From positions 372,001 to 436,000 of the forward strand of contig NZ_JAMZFT010000002.1 in assembly GCF_024158125.1 (NCBI RefSeq): a stretch of DNA of 64,000 nucleotides, given 5' to 3'. The position numbers and the translations under genes were made by a program. Source of the stretch: Futiania mangrovi (lineage in GTDB: Bacteria; Pseudomonadota; Alphaproteobacteria; Futianiales; Futianiaceae). Positions within the stretch are counted from its first letter, which is position 1; each line of letters opens with the position of its first letter. The notes beneath the pieces were generated by a model that was given only the letters and a program-made list of their open reading frames with translations, searched no databases and was not told the origin of the DNA. Positions 58,344-64,000 of the stretch are shown here, piece by piece.

Positions 58344-58347
<4 letters not shown>
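56371..58347 (-). CDS. ABC transporter substrate-binding protein, family 5 (YejA-like length)
   Basis: 658 residues with an N-terminal signal peptide (AMAAPAGAQTD, cleavage about residue 26). The family-5 core has SPDGRAVTLVLRKGHRWSDGQPFTADDFRYYWED and the later DRRFRHALSLGIDREMLNRVM. The length (about 660 against 530 for OppA/DppA) is closer to YejA and related large binding proteins that take up modified peptides or opines. ATG 58347 overlaps the ATPase stop. It sits between ATPase and permeases, an uncommon but known order. Confidence 0.9.
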
Positions 58348-60227
<1,880 letters not shown>

Positions 60228-60268
60228 GGCTGGAGGCTCCCCCCGCGGGTTCGGTCCCGCTTTGACGA

Positions 60269-60760
60269 TCATGGTGACCGATCCGCGCCGGATTCCAAAG
60301 CCTGAAGATTGGCTCGCGTGCGCTCCGACATCTCTATCCCCGTCCGGCGCGCCATCTGGCAGGCGGCAGAGGCGATGGCCGCGAAGCCCTCGTGCTCGCT
60401 GTCGAGCGTGATCCGTGTGCGGGCGTCGCCGATCCGGAGCACGAACAGGCCGCGGGTGCGGTCGAACATTCCAGGGTAGTAGTCGAGCCGCACGGTTTGC
60501 AGCATGTCGAGGTCGAGCACCCGCCGGCCGGTTCTGTCCTCGAGCGTCAGCATGTCTCCCTCGAGGCGGATGCGCCGGCCGGAGCGCAGCAGCGCGCGCA
60601 CGAGCAGAACGGCGAACAAGGCGGCGACCAGCAAGAGAATCGCGGCGACGATCGGCGCCGGCTGCGTCCCGGCGATCAGCGCGGCCATGGCTGCGAGACC
60701 CAGTGCCCCGATGGCCAGGTCGCGCCAGACCGAGAACTGCAGGACGCGGCCTTCGGTCAT
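60269..60760 (-). CDS. Small membrane protein, PH-domain-like
   Basis: 163 residues. Two hydrophobic helices (residues 15-55) are followed by a short beta-rich cytoplasmic domain (RIRLEGDMLTLEDRTGRRVLDLDMLQTVRLDYYPGMF) that resembles bacterial PH-like modules. Not a family I can name. Its ATG overlaps the deacetylase stop by four bases, so it is translated with the glycan operon. Confidence 0.7.
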   Translation of the reverse strand: MTEGRVLQFSVWRDLAIGALGLAAMAALIAGTQPAPIVAAILLLVAALFAVLLVRALLRSGRRIRLEGDMLTLEDRTGRRVLDLDMLQTVRLDYYPGMFDRTRGLFVLRIGDARTRITLDSEHEGFAAIASAACQMARRTGIEMSERTRANLQALESGADRSP

Positions 60761-61515
60761 GCTGCCAGCCTTGCGAACAGGGCATCCGGGGCGGGCCAGG
60801 ATACGCCCGCGGCAGCCGCCGTATCGGCCAGCACCGCCTCCAGCGTCGCCCAGGCGGTCTCGTCGTGCTGCAGGTGATGTGTCAGCAGACCGACCGGTCC
60901 CGGCAGGCGGCCCGTGACGCGGGCGTCGATCGCATCGGCCAGCGCGGCCGCCACGTCGGGGTAGGGCCGGCCCTCCCGGCGGCGCCAATCCATCAGGTCG
61001 ACCTCCGGATTGAGCTGATACAGCCCTGTGCCGGCCGCCTCGGCCCGCGTGCCGAAGGTCGACAGGGCTGCGAAGCCCGCCCACCGCAGACCCTGCACAA
61101 CGGGTGCGTCGATCCGGTTCCAGGGCGGGACGAGGAGCGGGAGCGCCCTGCCTGGAAACCGTCGGGCCAGAACGTGCCGTGCGTTCTTCAGCGCGGCGAG
61201 GAGCGGTTGCGCCGCGCTGTCGTCGGCGGCCACGAGTTCCTGCTTCTTCTGCCCTGCCGCCGCCCGGTTCGCGTGCGCAATGCCGTGTACCGCGACCGCC
61301 ACGCCCTGCGCCTCGGCAAGGGCCTCCGCGAGAGAATCGTCCACGCGGTCCGGTATGACCGCCAGCACGACCGGCAGGCCGTACCTCCGGGCGAGGGCGA
61401 GCAGGCGGTCGAGCGCGCCGCTACCCCGTGCCGCATCGTCGTCCCGCCACCAGAGCGCCACGCCGCCCGACCGGGCTGCATCCTGCAGGGCTCTGGCAAG
61501 CCGGGGGTCGGTCAT
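60757..61515 (-). CDS. Polysaccharide deacetylase family protein
   Basis: 252 residues. NodB-type motifs: VALWWRDDDAA (catalytic/metal aspartates), VAVHGIAHANRA (metal histidines), PLLVPPWNRI, and GLLTHHLQHDE. No signal peptide or membrane anchor, so cytoplasmic; such intracellular members are found in glycan biosynthesis operons. Thirteen bases after the glycosyltransferase gene. The acetylated substrate is unknown. Confidence 0.85.
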   Translation of the reverse strand: MTDPRLARALQDAARSGGVALWWRDDDAARGSGALDRLLALARRYGLPVVLAVIPDRVDDSLAEALAEAQGVAVAVHGIAHANRAAAGQKKQELVAADDSAAQPLLAALKNARHVLARRFPGRALPLLVPPWNRIDAPVVQGLRWAGFAALSTFGTRAEAAGTGLYQLNPEVDLMDWRRREGRPYPDVAAALADAIDARVTGRLPGPVGLLTHHLQHDETAWATLEAVLADTAAAAGVSWPAPDALFARLAA

Positions 61516-61528
61516 GTCGGGCCTGCCC

Positions 61529-62686
61529 TCAGCTGTCCCGCGCCGAGCCGATGCGGTCGCGCACCCATCGCGCCGTCACCTCCGCGCCGTCGAGGCGGGC
61601 GTCGACCTTCGGCGGCGGTGGCCCGGCCAGCGCGCCGTCGATGGCGCGCGCAAGGTCAGCCGCCTCGATCCCCTTCTCGTGCACGACGGTCACGAGGCCC
61701 GCCTGCTCGAAGATCTCGGCCCGCGCCGCCTGCTCGCTTTCCTTGCCGCCGGCGAAGGGCACGATGACCGCACGCACGCCCGTCGCCAGCAGGTCCATCA
61801 TCGTGTTGTAGCCTGCCTGGCTCACCGACAGCGCGGCATTCGCGAGCAGACCGCGATAGTCGGCCCGCGCGGTCTCGACGATGGTTCCCGGTTGGCGTGC
61901 GGCGCGCGCTGCAAAGCCGGCCTGCCAGGCGGGCTCTGCGTTCGTTCCGGTCAGGAAGCGCCAGACGCGGTTGCTGCCCGCGCCGAGTGCGTGGGCGCCG
62001 AGTGCGGCCTCGAACAGCGCCTGGCCCATGGCGCCCCCGCCAGCGGCCACGACGATCTCGTCCGCGCCGTCCTGCGTCTCGGGCATGCCCTCGCGTGCGA
62101 CATAGCCCGTGTAGGTGAGCAGATCGCGCACCTCGGCCGCGGCCGGGTAGCTTGCCTCGAGCGGACTGATGCTCTCGACGCCATGCACCAGCACGGCGTC
62201 GAAGAAGGTGCGCGCTGTCTCGATGCTCTGCTCGATCCGCAACGGCTTGGGCGAGGGAATGAGGATGTCGCGGACCGAGGAAACCAGCAGCGGCCGGGGC
62301 CGCATCGCGTGGATCCGCTCCACGAAGGGTTCCAGTTCGAACCGCATCTTGTGCCGGCCGAAAGGGAAAAGCTCGGTGATGACAATGTCGGGCCGCGTTT
62401 CTTCCAGCGTGTCGAGCAGCGCAGCGGTGCGCCTCTGCTTCCACGCGTCGTCGATGTCGCGGCCTTCCTCGTCGGCAAGCCCCTTGAAGTCCGCGCCCGT
62501 GGCGCGCGCCGGGGGAAGCTGGACGAAGCGGGCGCAGCGTACGCCGTGGCCGACGACCGGCAGGCCGCCGGCGACGAAGGTCACCGACAGGCCGATGTCG
62601 GTCATCGCTTCGGCCAGCGCCGCGGCGCGGACGTAATGCCCGGTGCCGAGCAGGTGCTGCACATAGATGAGTACGCGTCCGGTCAT
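61529..62686 (-). CDS. MurG-like glycosyltransferase (GT28 C-terminal type)
   Basis: 385 residues. The N-terminal domain begins RVLIYVQHLLGTGHYVRAAALAEAM, typical of UDP-sugar-using GT-B enzymes; the C-terminal nucleotide domain has EIVVAAGGGAMG and SVSQAGYNTMMDLLATGVRAVIVPFAGGKESEQ, the MurG-like sugar-nucleotide site. No membrane helix. Overlaps the histidine phosphatase by four bases. Donor and acceptor are unknown; likely an extracellular or envelope glycan. Confidence 0.87.
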   Translation of the reverse strand: MTGRVLIYVQHLLGTGHYVRAAALAEAMTDIGLSVTFVAGGLPVVGHGVRCARFVQLPPARATGADFKGLADEEGRDIDDAWKQRRTAALLDTLEETRPDIVITELFPFGRHKMRFELEPFVERIHAMRPRPLLVSSVRDILIPSPKPLRIEQSIETARTFFDAVLVHGVESISPLEASYPAAAEVRDLLTYTGYVAREGMPETQDGADEIVVAAGGGAMGQALFEAALGAHALGAGSNRVWRFLTGTNAEPAWQAGFAARAARQPGTIVETARADYRGLLANAALSVSQAGYNTMMDLLATGVRAVIVPFAGGKESEQAARAEIFEQAGLVTVVHEKGIEAADLARAIDGALAGPPPPKVDARLDGAEVTARWVRDRIGSARDS

Positions 62687-63297
62687 GCAGGCTGCCTCGG
62701 TTCCAGCGGGATATTGGCCTCGACGAGGGAGATCGCGCCATCTGCTTCCAGGCGGAAGAGATGCACCGTCCCGCGTTCCAGGCGGACAGGGGCTTTTTGC
62801 GTCATGTCCCAGCCGCTCGCAAGGGCCAGCGCCGCGCGGAGGACTCCCTTGTGGGTGACGACGAAGGCTGTCGCGCGGGCTGCGCCCAGCTCAGCCAGAA
62901 GTCCGGAGAGACGTCCCATCACGGCGCGCGGGCGTTCTCCGCCGGGCGGCGAGAGGTCGAGGCCGCGTGCCTCCGCAGCCTTCATCCCTTCGGGATCGGC
63001 AGCACGCAGGTCGGCAAGGCGCTTGCCCTCCCACGCGCCCCAGTCGGTCTCGATCAGGCGGGGATCGGTCTCGATATGGCCGGGCCAGAGCAGGCTTGCC
63101 GTCTCGACGGCGCGGGCCAGCGGGCTCGCAAGGCATCTCTCGGCGGCTGCGATGCGTGCCGGCAGTTGCAGAGACCGCAGCGCGGCGGTCGACGCGGGCG
63201 TCAGCGGTACGTTCTGCCGTCCCTGGATCAGGTTGCGGTCGTTCCATGCGGTCGGGTAGTGTCGCATCAGCGCGATCCAGGCGTCCCTGCCGCTCAT
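62683..63297 (-). CDS. Histidine phosphatase family protein
   Basis: 204 residues. The phosphohistidine loop is WIALMRHYPTAWND (RHY in place of the usual RHG), with RCLASPLARAVETASLLW and the second histidine in AFVVTHKGVLRAALAL. Similar to phosphoglycerate-mutase-like phosphatases that act on sugar phosphates or sugar nucleotides. Coupled at both ends by ATGA overlaps to the two glycosyltransferase genes, implying a step in the same pathway. Confidence 0.85.
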   Translation of the reverse strand: MSGRDAWIALMRHYPTAWNDRNLIQGRQNVPLTPASTAALRSLQLPARIAAAERCLASPLARAVETASLLWPGHIETDPRLIETDWGAWEGKRLADLRAADPEGMKAAEARGLDLSPPGGERPRAVMGRLSGLLAELGAARATAFVVTHKGVLRAALALASGWDMTQKAPVRLERGTVHLFRLEADGAISLVEANIPLEPRQPA

Positions 63298-64000
63298 GCA
63301 GCTCTCCCTTCGGCGCGTGCCGCGGCGAGGCAGGCCGCGATGCATGTGTCGAGACGTTCCGCCGCGCGCGCGATGCTGCGGGTCTCCAGGATCTCCGCCC
63401 GTCCGGCTTCTGCAAGCTTCCGGCGCAGACCGGGGTTTCGGATCAACCCGGCGAGGCCTGCGGCGTAGCCGGCGTCCGTGTCCTCTGTCAGCCTGCCGGT
63501 ATGGCCGTCGGCGATGACCGCCGAAGGACCGGGTCCGGCCAGTGCGACCGGCACGGCGCCCGCCGCCTGCGCTTCCAGGTAGACCATGCCATAGGCCTCG
63601 CCCACACCCGGCCAGGCCAGCAGGTCCGCTTCCAGGTAGTACCGCGGTAGCGCTTCCGGTTCCACGGCGCGCGCGAACCGCACGCGGGCCCCGAGGTCGT
63701 CGAACAGCGCCTCGACCTGCGCGCGGGCCGGTCCGTCGCCGGCGATGGTGAGGTGCCAGTCCTCCGCACCGAGCAGCCGCAGCGCCCCGGCCAGCCGCCG
63801 GTAGCTTGCGAGCTTCGCGCCCTCCCGCATCATGCCCACGGCCAGAAGCCGGGCGGGTTCTCCCTCCGGCCGTGCGGGGCGGTCCCCCAGGAAAGGCGCG
63901 GGGTCGACGAAGGCCGGAAAGACGTGCAGCCGGTCCTCCGGCACGACGCGGCCGAGGCACGCGCTGTCGAGCGGGGTCATCGCCAGCACCGCCGCCGCCT
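63294..64000 (-). CDS. Glycosyltransferase family 4, N-terminus beyond window edge
   Basis: At least 235 residues of the C-terminal nucleotide-sugar domain: PARLLAVGMMREGAKLASYRRL, LTIAGDGPARAQVEALF and a GVGEAYGMVYLEAQAAGAVPVAL motif (E-x7-E type) of retaining GT4 enzymes. The reading frame runs off the right edge without a start. It overlaps the histidine phosphatase gene by four bases and is the first visible gene of the glycan operon. Confidence 0.88.
   Translation of the reverse strand, partial: AAAVLAMTPLDSACLGRVVPEDRLHVFPAFVDPAPFLGDRPARPEGEPARLLAVGMMREGAKLASYRRLAGALRLLGAEDWHLTIAGDGPARAQVEALFDDLGARVRFARAVEPEALPRYYLEADLLAWPGVGEAYGMVYLEAQAAGAVPVALAGPGPSAVIADGHTGRLTEDTDAGYAAGLAGLIRNPGLRRKLAEAGRAEILETRSIARAAERLDTCIAACLAAARAEGRAA

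Overview
The window is about two-thirds G+C, has very dense gene packing (many ATGA/GTGA four-base stop/start overlaps) and carries gene content and order typical of an alphaproteobacterial chromosome around its replication origin. I see no rRNA, tRNA, CRISPR array, transposase or prophage. Coding starts were chosen from family N-termini and Shine-Dalgarno (SD) spacing.

Left part (1-18.4 kb, mostly minus strand, transcribed away from the origin): a HIT protein (cut by the window edge) and hisE, then a CYTH-CHAD protein inside the histidine operon hisB-DUF2628-hisH-hisA-hisF. hisB is divergent from hslVU, which converges on an Smr protein. A lutCBA L-lactate oxidation set sits between Smr and mltA. 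Then come a Tim44-like gene divergent from fxsA-secB, and dnaQ-coaE-aroE-maf-ppsR.

Origin (18.37-18.86 kb): the gap between divergent ppsR and hemE is the classic alphaproteobacterial oriC position. It holds DnaA-box-like sequences, including TGATCCACA, and an AT-rich stretch. Genes run away from it on both sides.

Right of the origin (18.9-38.2 kb): hemE-hemH-hemJ, rho with a hairpin terminator, a minus-strand quinone oxidoreductase/dienelactone hydrolase/DUF255 block, then DUF6489-ferredoxin-mnmE-mnmG-rsmG-parA-parB. Three perfect parS palindromes lie at mnmE/mnmG/rsmG. The convergent block DUF3576-leuS-lptE-holA follows.

Far right (38.2-64 kb): a porin with a UUCG hairpin terminator, a sulfotransferase, a ThiE-like protein, a YggS-type PLP protein, a UbiH-type hydroxylase, an amidase, a sigma-54-driven glnK-amtB operon, ftsK-lolA, a glutamine-synthetase homologue, a methyltransferase, a membrane nucleotide cyclase, a Yej-like peptide ABC importer, and a tightly coupled glycosyltransferase / histidine phosphatase / glycosyltransferase / polysaccharide deacetylase operon running off the right edge.

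The most unusual signal is not a gene. The nonamer GGTAGGGCC occurs 18 times by eye (both strands), and the related GGTATGRCC about 19 times, each well over ten times a composition-based expectation. GGTAGGGCC lies in four of the seven convergent gene junctions and supplies the TAG stop codon of three genes. This resembles how uptake-signal or terminator-associated repeats behave in other bacteria; no function can be assigned from sequence alone.
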